NCBI GenBank assembly: GCA_041684965.1
Contig: JAWLGR010000002.1
Location: forward strand, 248,001 to 312,000
Source: Mariniphaga sp041684965
Lineage (GTDB): Bacteria > Bacteroidota > Bacteroidia > Bacteroidales > Prolixibacteraceae
DNA length: 64,000 bases
Direction: 5' to 3'
Below are positions 19,021 to 28,074 of the stretch, one piece after another. Within the stretch, counting starts at the first letter, position 1; the number at the start of each line of letters is the position of its first letter. The notes under the pieces are model-generated. The model was given only the letters and a program-made list of their open reading frames with translations, had not been told where the DNA came from and did not search any database. A program made the position numbers and the translations under genes.

Positions 19021-21048
19021 ATGAACAAAAGATTAGAAACCAAGGCAGCTGACAATATACGTATATTATCGGCCGCCATGGTTGAAAAGGCTAAATCAGG
19101 TCATCCGGGCGGAGCCATGGGCGGAGCCGATTTTATTCACATTCTGTATTCCGAATTTTTAAATTACGATCCTTCAGATTTAAGCTGGCCTAACCGCGAC
19201 CGGTTTTTTCTCGATCCGGGTCATATGTCACCAATGCTTTATTCTGCTCTTGCACTTGCGGGCTATTACAGCATGGATGACTTAACCAATTTCAGACAAT
19301 GGGACAGTGTTACACCGGGGCATCCGGAAAGAGATTTGGAGCGTGGTATTGAAAACACTTCAGGACCGCTGGGGCAAGGGCATGCAATGGCAGTTGGAGC
19401 AGCTATTACAGAGCGATTTCTTGTTGCCCGGTTTGGAGACTGGACAGCACATAAAACCTTCACCTATATTTCCGACGGAGGTATCCAGGAAGAAGTATCA
19501 CAAGGTGCCGGGCGAATAGCTGGTTTTCTTGGGTTAAGCAATCTAATTATGTTTTACGATTCGAACGACATCCAGCTTTCTACAGAAACCGATAAAGTTA
19601 CCCGGGAGGATACAGCAAAAAAATACGAAGCCTGGGGCTGGAATGTAAAAGTTATTGATGGAAATGATCCTGACCAGATAAGAGGAGCATTGAAAAATGC
19701 CGTTGCCGAAAAGGAAAAGCCGACTCTTATAATAGGTAAAACCGTTATGGGGAAAGGCGCATTAACAGATTCAGGAGAACTGTTCGAAAGAAAAGTATCG
19801 ACTCATGGCATGCCACTTGGTGAAGCAGGTGCATCATTCGGGAAAACAATCCAAAACCTTGGCGGCAATCCTTCAAATCCATTTAATATCTTCGATGATG
19901 TGAAGGAGCTTTATGAGAAACGGAAACAAGAACTCAAAAAAGTAGCAGCTGAGAGAAAAAAAGAACAATCTCAATGGGAAAAGGATAATCCTGAGCTGGC
20001 AGAAAAGTGGAATAAATTTTTCAATGGCAGTGGGACTGATTTTGATTTTTCTTCTGTGGAACAAAAAGCAAATATTGCCTCACGTGCTGCTTCAGGAACA
20101 GTCTTGGGTGCCATGGCAGGCAAAGTTGAAAACCTGATAGTTGCGTCAGCCGATTTATCGAATTCTGATAAAACCGACGGCTATCTGAAAAAAACTACCG
20201 CCTTTAGTAAAGGAGATTTCAGTGGTTCTTTTTTACAGGTCGGAGTAAGTGAGCTTACGATGGCATGCCTGGCGAATGGAATGGCTCTGCATGGGGGAGT
20301 AATCCCGGTCTGCGGAACCTTTTTTGTTTTTTCAGATTACATGAAACCTGCAGTCCGGCTTGCAGCTTTAATGGGACTTCCGGTTAAATACGTATGGACA
20401 CACGATGCTTTCCGAGTGGGTGAAGATGGTCCTACGCATCAGCCAGTTGAGCAGGAAGCGCAGATAAGACTTTTGGAGAAGCTGAAAAATCATAAAGGGG
20501 AAAACAGTATGCTTGTATTACGCCCCGCAGATGCCAATGAAACAACGGTAGCATGGAAAATGGCAATTGAAAATATATCTACTCCAACAGCTTTAATTCT
20601 TTCACGACAAAATATTCCAAACTTGCCGGTAAAGGAAAATGCATATAACTCAGCTCTGCAGATTGAGAAAGGAGCCTATATTGTAATGAAACCTGAGAGA
20701 AAACCAGATGTGGTTTTGGTAGCCAGCGGTTCAGAAGTTGCTACTTTGGTAGCCGGAGCTGAGAAGCTTGCTGAAGATGGCATTCAGGTGCAGATTGTTT
20801 CTGCCCCGTCGGAAGGTTTATTCCGCAATCAACAGGAAGAGTATCAGGAAAAAGTACTTCCTGCAGAGGTTCCACGTTTTGGCCTTACAGCCGGGTTACC
20901 CGATACTCTGTCAGGATTGGTTGGCGAAAACGGCAGAATTTGGGGCATGGCATCATTTGGATATTCAGCACCCTACCAGGTTCTTGATGAAAAACTTGGA
21001 TTTACTGGCGAAAATGTTTATAAACAGGTAAAAGATATGCTTCGCTAA
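19021..21048 (+). CDS. tkt: Transketolase
   Basis: A 675-residue single-chain transketolase of the non-oxidative pentose phosphate pathway. It shows SGHPGGAMGGAD near the N-terminus, the TPP motif region ISDGGIQEE followed by FYDSNDIQL, the pyrimidine domain with the catalytic E in GVSELTMA, and the substrate-binding HDAFRVGEDGPTHQP. Its stop codon overlaps the end of the convergent dat gene by four bases, and its terminator hairpin lies inside dat. ATG 19021 is preceded by an A-rich stretch, the usual start context here. Confidence 0.96.
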   Translation: MNKRLETKAADNIRILSAAMVEKAKSGHPGGAMGGADFIHILYSEFLNYDPSDLSWPNRDRFFLDPGHMSPMLYSALALAGYYSMDDLTNFRQWDSVTPGHPERDLERGIENTSGPLGQGHAMAVGAAITERFLVARFGDWTAHKTFTYISDGGIQEEVSQGAGRIAGFLGLSNLIMFYDSNDIQLSTETDKVTREDTAKKYEAWGWNVKVIDGNDPDQIRGALKNAVAEKEKPTLIIGKTVMGKGALTDSGELFERKVSTHGMPLGEAGASFGKTIQNLGGNPSNPFNIFDDVKELYEKRKQELKKVAAERKKEQSQWEKDNPELAEKWNKFFNGSGTDFDFSSVEQKANIASRAASGTVLGAMAGKVENLIVASADLSNSDKTDGYLKKTTAFSKGDFSGSFLQVGVSELTMACLANGMALHGGVIPVCGTFFVFSDYMKPAVRLAALMGLPVKYVWTHDAFRVGEDGPTHQPVEQEAQIRLLEKLKNHKGENSMLVLRPADANETTVAWKMAIENISTPTALILSRQNIPNLPVKENAYNSALQIEKGAYIVMKPERKPDVVLVASGSEVATLVAGAEKLAEDGIQVQIVSAPSEGLFRNQQEEYQEKVLPAEVPRFGLTAGLPDTLSGLVGENGRIWGMASFGYSAPYQVLDEKLGFTGENVYKQVKDMLR

Positions 21049-21881
21049 GTCATCTGATAAAATTTTTGTTGTAAAAACCGGGTCAATTCACCCGGTTTTT
21101 TATTTCCTACCGGTTTACCGTTAACTTCGATTACCGGAGTAATTTCATTTCCCGTCCCTGCTACCATCAGCTCGTCCACTTCGTACAATTCATTTTCAAA
21201 AAGGGCACGTTCTTCAACAGGTATGTTGTTCTCAGCACATATTTCCAGAATTATTTTACGGGTTATACCTGGCAGTATAAGATTTGAAATTGGATGGGTA
21301 ATTATTTTTTTACTTTTTACAGCCAGTACATTGGAATGAGTAGCTTCGGTTACTTTTCCATCACGAACTAAAATACATTCTACTGCTCCATGTTCAACAG
21401 CCCGCGTAAATAGCATGGTATTGGGAAGCAGGGCAACTGATTTTATGTCACATCGCAACCACCGGATATCCTCATGAGTAATAACTTTTATTCCATTTTC
21501 AATATTATCAGAAAATGATGGAAATGCAAAAGCAAAAATATAAACTGTGGGTTTGATACCAACCGGAAATTGATGCATCCTTTTATGGACCCCACGCGTT
21601 ATTTGCATATATATGCCGGCTTGTTTACCAATTAACTGGTTGGCTTTAAGAAGATGCAAAGAAATAGCTTCAAATTCATCAATATTTCCAACTGAAACCT
21701 GAATTTCTCCGAGGCTTCTTATTAGCCTGTCTATGTGATCCTTATATCGTAAAGGTTTTCCATTGTAATATTTTATTACTTCATAAACACCATCAGCAAA
21801 TACAAATCCCCGATCATTAGGTGAAATTAGAGCATCCTCCATTGTGAGAAATTGCCCGTTAAGATAAATCAGTTCGTTCAT
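21045..21881 (-). CDS. dat: D-alanine aminotransferase-like class IV aminotransferase
   Basis: A 278-residue fold-type IV PLP aminotransferase. Visible are RGFVFADGVYEVIKYYNG at the N-terminus, the PLP lysine K147 in CDIKSVALLPN, E179 in TEATHSN and the GTGNEITPV loop near the end. The sequence is closer to D-amino acid transaminase than to branched-chain or aminodeoxychorismate enzymes (no long branched-chain motif, RGxxxR-H-P style ITRGVHKRMHQFP), so a role in D-alanine/D-glutamate metabolism is likely but not proven. Its ATG overlaps the stop of nfo by four bases, showing a two-gene operon; its tail overlaps convergent tkt. Confidence 0.85.
   Translation of the reverse strand: MNELIYLNGQFLTMEDALISPNDRGFVFADGVYEVIKYYNGKPLRYKDHIDRLIRSLGEIQVSVGNIDEFEAISLHLLKANQLIGKQAGIYMQITRGVHKRMHQFPVGIKPTVYIFAFAFPSFSDNIENGIKVITHEDIRWLRCDIKSVALLPNTMLFTRAVEHGAVECILVRDGKVTEATHSNVLAVKSKKIITHPISNLILPGITRKIILEICAENNIPVEERALFENELYEVDELMVAGTGNEITPVIEVNGKPVGNKKPGELTRFLQQKFYQMT
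21073..21102 (+). terminator. Terminator of tkt inside the dat coding region
   Basis: AAAACCGGGT (21074-21083) pairs perfectly with ACCCGGTTTT (21090-21099) around CAATTC, followed by more T. It lies 25 bases after the tkt stop and within the last codons of dat on the other strand. The inverse strand also shows a U-tract, so it may act both ways. Confidence 0.8.
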
Positions 21882-22726
21882 TTAATAAGTCTTTTTAACA
21901 AAGATATTTCTTCTGGCCACAGTTCTTCTTCAGGTGTTTCTAATATAAGAGGAATTCCATTAAAACGATCATCGTTCATTATGCATTCAAAAACTTCAAG
22001 GCCTAAGGTTCCTTTTCCTAAACTTTCGTGCCTGTCAACCCGGGAGCCAAATTCCTTTTTTGAATCATTCAGATGCATCCCTTTCAGGTATTTAAATCCA
22101 ATTACTTCGTCAAATTCCCTGAATACTTTTTCGAAACCGTCTTTGGTTTTTATGTCGTATCCGGCCGACCAGGCGTGACAGGTATCCAGGCAAACGCCAA
22201 CTCGGCTTTGATCCAACACCTGTTCGATGATTGTTTTTATCTGGTAAAATGAATATCCGAGATTTGTTCCTTGTCCGGCAGTGTTTTCGATAACAGCGAT
22301 TACCCCGTCGGTTTGCTCCAGTGCAATATTTATTGATTCAGCAATCGTGGCCAGGCTAGCCTCCGGGCTCTGAAGATTTAAATGACTGCCGGGATGAAAA
22401 TTTAAACGATCTAAACCAAGTTGTTCACAACGCTGCATTTCATCCAGAAAAGCAGTACGCGATTTTTGAAGAGCAATTTTTTCAGGGTGACCTAAATTAA
22501 TTAAATAGCTGTCGTGCGGCAAAATTTGTGAAGAATTATATCCAAATTTCTCACAGTTTAACTTGAATGCTTCTATGGATTCAGGAGATAAAGGTTTTGC
22601 AACCCACTGCCTTTGATTTTTAGTAAAAAGCCCAAATGCAGTGGCTCCTGTTTTATATGCATTGGAGGGTGCATTTTCAACACCTCCGCTGATGCTTACA
22701 TGCGGTCCAATAAATTTACCAGTCAT
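21878..22726 (-). CDS. nfo: Deoxyribonuclease IV (AP endonuclease)
   Basis: A 282-residue endonuclease IV, which cuts 5' to abasic sites in base-excision repair with three zinc ions. Motifs in order: GPHVSISGGV at the N-terminus, LPHDSYLINLGHP, FHPGSHL, VIENTAGQGTNLG, VCLDTCHAWSAGYD, HLNDSKKEFGSRVDRHESLG and a final PLILETPEEE. These cover the full set of metal ligands. First gene of the nfo-dat pair, with the ATGA overlap to dat. Confidence 0.96.
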   Translation of the reverse strand: MTGKFIGPHVSISGGVENAPSNAYKTGATAFGLFTKNQRQWVAKPLSPESIEAFKLNCEKFGYNSSQILPHDSYLINLGHPEKIALQKSRTAFLDEMQRCEQLGLDRLNFHPGSHLNLQSPEASLATIAESINIALEQTDGVIAVIENTAGQGTNLGYSFYQIKTIIEQVLDQSRVGVCLDTCHAWSAGYDIKTKDGFEKVFREFDEVIGFKYLKGMHLNDSKKEFGSRVDRHESLGKGTLGLEVFECIMNDDRFNGIPLILETPEEELWPEEISLLKRLIK

Positions 22727-22772
22727 AATAACTCATTTTCATAAAGATGAATAAGTAGGAACAGTTTTTGCA

Positions 22773-22808
22773 AAGATAAGACTCCAGGTGAAGATAAGAC
22801 TCCAGGTG
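22773..22808. repeat. 18-base tandem duplication upstream of DUF4251 gene
   Basis: The unit AAGATAAGACTCCAGGTG occurs twice head to tail (22773-22790 and 22791-22808) in the divergent gap between nfo and the DUF4251 gene. It may alter promoter spacing for either gene. Confidence 0.9.
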
Positions 22809-22882
22809 AATCTTACTTGTCAGTTTTAACGTATGAAGAATTAACAAATATAAGACATCAACAATATTAAAATTTAAAAACC

Positions 22883-23395
22883 ATGAAAAATCTACTCTTC
22901 ATTAATATATTACTTGTTCTTTTCGTTGTTTCATCAAGTGCCCAGACTTCAAAAAGCAGGAAAGAAAGCCGGACGGAAAAACAGGAACAAAAAAAAGAGG
23001 ATATAAAAAACCTTCTTGAGAACAGAACATTTGTTTTTACTCCTACCCACGCCATGCCGCTTGGAGGTGGCAGTATTTATCTGAATCATTCGTTTGATGC
23101 TGAAGTTAAGGGCGATACACTCATTTCATATCTGCCATTCTTTGGAGTTGCCTATCGGGTTGACTACGGCGGCAGGGATGGTGCCTTTGACTTCACACAA
23201 CCTCTTGAAAAGTTTGAACTTCAGGAAGATAATAAGGGTTATCGCATAAATCTCGAAGTGAAAAACAAGATGGATTACCTGACATACAATTTTCAGATAT
23301 CCGAATTGGGATATGCTACACTTAGCATTACAAGTACCAACCGGCAGGCAATTTCTTATTATGGACATATCGAAGCACCTCAGGAACCACAATAA
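22883..23395 (+). CDS. DUF4251 domain-containing exported protein
   Basis: A 170-residue protein with a signal peptide ending SSSAQ, a charged linker rich in Lys and Glu (residues 21-42) and a DUF4251 domain. The domain is recognised from FVFTPTHAMPLGGGSIYLN, YLPFFGVAYRVDYGG and a C-terminal MDYLTYNFQISELGYATLSI stretch. DUF4251 proteins are common in Bacteroidota, are predicted periplasmic or outer-membrane beta proteins, and have no known function. Monocistronic as far as the sequence shows. Confidence 0.85.
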   Translation: MKNLLFINILLVLFVVSSSAQTSKSRKESRTEKQEQKKEDIKNLLENRTFVFTPTHAMPLGGGSIYLNHSFDAEVKGDTLISYLPFFGVAYRVDYGGRDGAFDFTQPLEKFELQEDNKGYRINLEVKNKMDYLTYNFQISELGYATLSITSTNRQAISYYGHIEAPQEPQ

Positions 23396-23560
23396 CCGAA
23401 AGACACAAGGTTATCAAACAATAAAGGTTTTTACTTGCAGGAAAACCAGGAACAGACATTTTAGTCGTTTTTTGCAAGATTCTTTCATCACTAAACAATT
23501 ATTGTGAGAAAAATGTTATTTTGCGGGATATAAGACATAAAGGTCTGAAAGTAATTGCAC

Positions 23561-25981
23561 ATGTATTTAGAAAAACCGGAAATAACTGCTTCCCTCCAAA
23601 TGACAACTGAAAATTTTCTTAATGACTATTATCTGGCTTATTTAAGTCGCCAACTGAGTATATTAGGCCGGCGGGAGGTTCATAATGGAAGAGCACATTT
23701 TGGTATATTTGGTGATGGTAAAGAATTGGCTCAATTAGCCCTGGCAAAAACATTTAAAAAAGGAGACTGGCGTTCAGGTTACTACCGCGACCAGACTTTA
23801 ATGCTTGCATTGGGATTGCTTCAGCCGGAAGAATTTTTTGCCATGATTTATGGGGATACTGATGATAATATAAATCCATCAACAGGGGGGAGAAATTTTA
23901 ACAACCACTTTACTACCTCAAATACGGATGAAAATGGAGAGATAAAAAATCTTTCTGAAAAATTTAATTCAGCAGCCGACATATCTTCAACTGGGGGTCA
24001 GATGCCCCGGTTGTTAGGACTTGCCCATGCTTCAAAAATAGTGAGGCAAAATCCCGGGCTTAAAAAGTCTCTTCTAAACAATGTTACCGGAAATGAGGTG
24101 GCCTTCGGTACTATCGGAGATGCCAGTACTTCTGAAGGCCTGTTTTTTGAAACAATCAATGCAGCTGCTGTTATGCAGGTACCTATGGCTGTCATTGTTT
24201 ATGATGATGGTTACGGAATAAGCGTTCCGGTGGAAAAACAGACAGCAAAAGCCAGTATTTCAAAAGCACTGAGTGGTTTTCAGAAAGAGAAAAATACGAA
24301 CGGTATCGAAATTTACACCTGTAAAGGGTGGGATTATCCGTCGCTGCTAAAAACCTTTTCGGCGGGAATATCAAAATGCAGGGAAACTCAAATCCCGGTA
24401 CTTTTCCATATTCAGGAACTTACACAACCGCTCGGCCATTCTACTTCCGGATCCCATGAACGCTATAAAAGCAAAGAACGACTCGGATGGGAAAAAGAAT
24501 TTGACGGAATTAAACATTTCAGGAAATGGCTGCTTCAAACCGGCAGGGCAGATATTGATGCGATTACACAAATTGAAAATAAAGCTGTCAACAGGGCCAG
24601 AGAAGCCAAAAACAGTGCATGGAAAAATTATACGGACGGCTTTCAACCTGAAATTCCTCATCTTGAAAGAATTATTGAAAATATTGAAGCCAATTTAGAT
24701 AAGAAAATAAAATTAGATGAACTAAATGAGATTAAACAACGGGTATTTCCTACACGAAGGAAATATTTGACATTTTCAAAACGTCTGTATTTCGATCTTC
24801 ACCAAAAACAGGAAAATACCCCAGAGGTAAAGGAACTTAAAAAATGGATTCTGGATTTTGAAAATAAAAGTCGTGAACTTTACAATAAACAGCTTTACCT
24901 GGAAGGATCAGGTTCTGCTATCAAGATTAAATCTATCCCTGCCATATACAATGAACAGAGTATTGAAATAAACGGTTCGGAAATTCTCAGTCGCAATTTT
25001 GAAGTTTTATTTAAGAAACATTCAAATCTTGTAACTTTTGGACAGGATACGGGAAAATTGGGCGATGTTAACCAGGGAATGAAGGGAATGCAGGAAACAT
25101 ACGGCGAACATCGGGTATGGGATTCAGGGATAAGAGAGGCCACTATAATTGGGCAGGGCATCGGACTGGCGTTAAGAGGGTTCAGGCCTATTGCTGAAAT
25201 CCAGTACCTCGACTATCTGATTTATGCCCATTCAACACTAAGTGATGATCTGGCAAGCATGTTGTATCGGACCAAGGGCAGGCAAATCGCACCGGTAATC
25301 GTCCGTACACGGGGACACCAGTTGCAAGGGATGTGGCACGCAGGTTCACCTATGCAAATGCTTCTTGGTTCTCTCCGTGGAATGCATCTGTGTCTTCCAA
25401 GAAATATGACAGAAGCTGCCGGCATGTACAATACTTTACTGGAAGCACAAGAACCTGCACTTGTTGTTGAGCCATTAAAGGGTTATAATGTAAAAGAAAA
25501 ATTACCCGAAAACATTGGAGAGTTTAAAGTGCCCTTAGGAATTCCTGAAATTGTGAGGGAAGGCACTGACATTACTTTTATTACGTATGCCTGGAATGTC
25601 CATCATGCAATAAAGGCCGCAGCCTTACTTGAAACCAGGAATATTTCTGCGGAAGTGATAGATGTTCGAACGCTGTTACCGTTTGATGTTAATCACCTTA
25701 TACTTGAATCGGTTAAAAAAACGAATAAAGTACTTTTTATTGACGAAGATATATCCGGTGGTGCAACCGCTTACATGATGCAAAAAGTTTTGGAAGAACA
25801 AAATGCTTTTGATTTTCTGGATGCAGCACCCCGCACCATTTCAGCAAAAGATCACCGGCCTGCCTATGGAATCGACGGGGAATACTTTTCGAAACCTAAT
25901 GTAGAGCTTATATATGAAACCGTGTGGGAAATGTTCCGGTCTACTGACATTCGAAAATTTCCTGAGTTGTATGACATTTAA
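23561..25981 (+). CDS. Fused 2-oxoacid dehydrogenase E1 alpha/beta
   Basis: An 806-residue thiamine diphosphate enzyme with E1 alpha (about 1-330) and E1 beta (about 475-806) in one chain, as is usual in Bacteroidota. The alpha part has HFGIFGDGKELAQLA, KGDWRSGYYRDQT and the TPP motif GTIGDASTSEG...YDDGYGISV; the beta part has FGQDTGKLGDVNQGM, GIREATIIGQGIGLA and RTRGHQLQGMWHAGSP. It decarboxylates a 2-oxoacid, probably branched-chain type, and hands the acyl group to a lipoyl E2 encoded elsewhere; E2 and E3 are not in the window. ATG 23561 is preferred to the TTG six bases upstream. Confidence 0.9.
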   Translation: MYLEKPEITASLQMTTENFLNDYYLAYLSRQLSILGRREVHNGRAHFGIFGDGKELAQLALAKTFKKGDWRSGYYRDQTLMLALGLLQPEEFFAMIYGDTDDNINPSTGGRNFNNHFTTSNTDENGEIKNLSEKFNSAADISSTGGQMPRLLGLAHASKIVRQNPGLKKSLLNNVTGNEVAFGTIGDASTSEGLFFETINAAAVMQVPMAVIVYDDGYGISVPVEKQTAKASISKALSGFQKEKNTNGIEIYTCKGWDYPSLLKTFSAGISKCRETQIPVLFHIQELTQPLGHSTSGSHERYKSKERLGWEKEFDGIKHFRKWLLQTGRADIDAITQIENKAVNRAREAKNSAWKNYTDGFQPEIPHLERIIENIEANLDKKIKLDELNEIKQRVFPTRRKYLTFSKRLYFDLHQKQENTPEVKELKKWILDFENKSRELYNKQLYLEGSGSAIKIKSIPAIYNEQSIEINGSEILSRNFEVLFKKHSNLVTFGQDTGKLGDVNQGMKGMQETYGEHRVWDSGIREATIIGQGIGLALRGFRPIAEIQYLDYLIYAHSTLSDDLASMLYRTKGRQIAPVIVRTRGHQLQGMWHAGSPMQMLLGSLRGMHLCLPRNMTEAAGMYNTLLEAQEPALVVEPLKGYNVKEKLPENIGEFKVPLGIPEIVREGTDITFITYAWNVHHAIKAAALLETRNISAEVIDVRTLLPFDVNHLILESVKKTNKVLFIDEDISGGATAYMMQKVLEEQNAFDFLDAAPRTISAKDHRPAYGIDGEYFSKPNVELIYETVWEMFRSTDIRKFPELYDI

Positions 25982-26156
25982 ACAAAAATTCTCTGGAACT
26001 TCTTTTATTAGCTTTTCTTGCAAGTAAGAGTATAATAAAAGTTTTCAAAACCAGCAGAATGCCCGTTAACTCAGTCATATTGCTCGAAAGTACTGTTAAT
26101 TGGGCAAAGGAGTGAAATCATTAACAGCATAAGAGTAAATATTAAAAATATTCAAA

Positions 26157-27791
26157 TTATTTTCTGTTTAAAACAGGCGTAATTGGTCTCCCCTGACTTT
26201 TATCCGGTTGGGGTATTTGAAGCAACTCACTCAGAGTAGGTGCAAAATCAACCGCATTGTATTTCTCCCTTATAACCTGAGCCTTGATATCAGCTCCGTA
26301 AAATACAAGAGGAATATGCGATTGATCTGTGTAATTAACTTTTTTAAATTTATAGTTTGGCTGCCAGCCCTCTTTAAGCAGATAAAGAAAATCTCCTGAA
26401 CGATTTTTTGCATACGACTTATATAGCAGTGAAAGCAGGCCATCGTTGGAATTTCCTTGTTCAAGCTGATTGGAAGTCATTGAAAGCTGCACTGCTTCAA
26501 ACTGGTTTATAAAACCGGAGGCAGATTCTCTCATTTCATTCAAATCCATTTTCTTTTTCTTAATTAAATCATGATTAAGATATACCTGGTGATCCGTATA
26601 ATGTTCAATCCAGTTTTCCTGTCCGTAGCTGATATTTAAAAATGAGGTAAGCAAAGCAATTGCGCTTTCCGGTGAGAAATAATCAACCGGCAAATGAAAT
26701 TCTTCCTTCAGGTAAGGAACCGGATAAGAAGCCGAGGTATTGGCAGTAAGATAAAAAAGCACATTCTGAAACCCGAATTTCTTTTCAGCATAGGTTATCA
26801 GTTCTGCAATATATTTGTCGAGATAGAGATAGCTATCCTGCATTTCAAGTGATGGTGGCCCGAAAGAATTATTTTCATAATCCATTGATGAAAAAACAAC
26901 TGTTATAAAATCTGTGAATTCATCCTGCCCGACAGATTCATTTTCCATTAACTGAATTGCAAAATCTTTGATGACCTGATTGGCATAGGGAGTAGTTTTG
27001 AAGGGTGTAAAATTTTCTGCCTTCCGCGTATATCTGCCGATAGTATGTGGGAAAGTATTCCATTTTTCAAAATAACCTTTTTCAAATGCATAATTATCGG
27101 GCAAACTTTCAGTATATTCCTTTTCCGGGAGCAGTGTTACCCAATTCTGAAAACTATAACGTTCTGGATAATTTTCGCTGTTAAAATTCCGTACCCAGTC
27201 TGGAAATACATTAAGATAGAATGAACTTGAGACCATCCTTCCTGATTCAGGATCAAACCAGTAAGCCCCGTCGGCAGCATGCCCGGCTGAAAAAACAGCT
27301 GATTCACGATTCATTGCAGCACTGTACACCCGGGCTTTCCCTCCTGTATAAATTTTCAGATTATCTGTGATGGTATTCGTGAGGAGCTTTTTTGGAGATG
27401 CATTCCCAAATTTCGAATCAGCCCCTACTGTAAAATAATAATCATCGTATGTACATTCCACTTCTCTGTTCCGTAACCGGTCATACCAGTATTTGCCAAT
27501 AATGCCATGTGTAGAAGGGCTTACTCCTGTATAAAGTGTGGCAGTACCCGTTGCATAGGACTGTTCATGCTGGGTGAGGTTTATGTTGGAACACACAGCT
27601 CCGTTTGTATAAAGTTTTTTAAATCCACCGGATTCAAATTTATTCCAGTAACGCTGAATATAATCGGGTCGCATGTTTTCTATCACCAGACCGATCACTA
27701 CTTTAGGTTTCCTTGAATCGTCGGGAAATTGACCCTGAACAGAAAGAATTCCTGAAAACAAGCAAAAAAGCAAGGTTGTTATTCTCCACAT
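26157..27791 (-). CDS. PafA-like alkaline phosphatase homologue with degraded metal site
   Basis: A 544-residue exported member of the PafA branch of the alkaline phosphatase superfamily; ATG 27791 gives a signal peptide (MWRITTLLFCLFSGILSVQG), whereas an in-frame ATG 51 bases upstream puts it inside. The overall scaffold is typical (VVIGLVIENMRPDYIQRYW, LYTGVSPSTHGIIG, a final DQSHIPLVFYG). However, the zinc-ligand positions are changed: E38 for Asp in the VxQMR-type motif, D304YENN308 instead of DYxxH, and N351-T352 where the family has Asp-His (LTAD-HG). Only D304 and the C-terminal His are kept. It is therefore probably not a phosphatase. Divergent from rimO. Confidence 0.8.
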   Translation of the reverse strand: MWRITTLLFCLFSGILSVQGQFPDDSRKPKVVIGLVIENMRPDYIQRYWNKFESGGFKKLYTNGAVCSNINLTQHEQSYATGTATLYTGVSPSTHGIIGKYWYDRLRNREVECTYDDYYFTVGADSKFGNASPKKLLTNTITDNLKIYTGGKARVYSAAMNRESAVFSAGHAADGAYWFDPESGRMVSSSFYLNVFPDWVRNFNSENYPERYSFQNWVTLLPEKEYTESLPDNYAFEKGYFEKWNTFPHTIGRYTRKAENFTPFKTTPYANQVIKDFAIQLMENESVGQDEFTDFITVVFSSMDYENNSFGPPSLEMQDSYLYLDKYIAELITYAEKKFGFQNVLFYLTANTSASYPVPYLKEEFHLPVDYFSPESAIALLTSFLNISYGQENWIEHYTDHQVYLNHDLIKKKKMDLNEMRESASGFINQFEAVQLSMTSNQLEQGNSNDGLLSLLYKSYAKNRSGDFLYLLKEGWQPNYKFKKVNYTDQSHIPLVFYGADIKAQVIREKYNAVDFAPTLSELLQIPQPDKSQGRPITPVLNRK

Positions 27792-28074
27792 AGATGTAAT
27801 AATTTGGCCGCCAAAATTAAAAAAGTAAACTGCGTAAACCAAGTAAACGAAAAGCAGTGCTAATTATTTTTTTATTAATGGGGAATCAGATTGTTTCTGT
27901 TGTACTCCGGCAGTAATATAGATTTTTGCAAACTAGGATTGTTAATAATGTGGTAAAATGAGAAATGATTTGAAAACGGAGTTTTTTTTAATTACTAAAT
28001 AAATTAGTTCCTATTTTTCATAGCTTTTTAATTTAAGACAAAAAAATCTTTTCTTTGCACCAAATTAATTTTCA

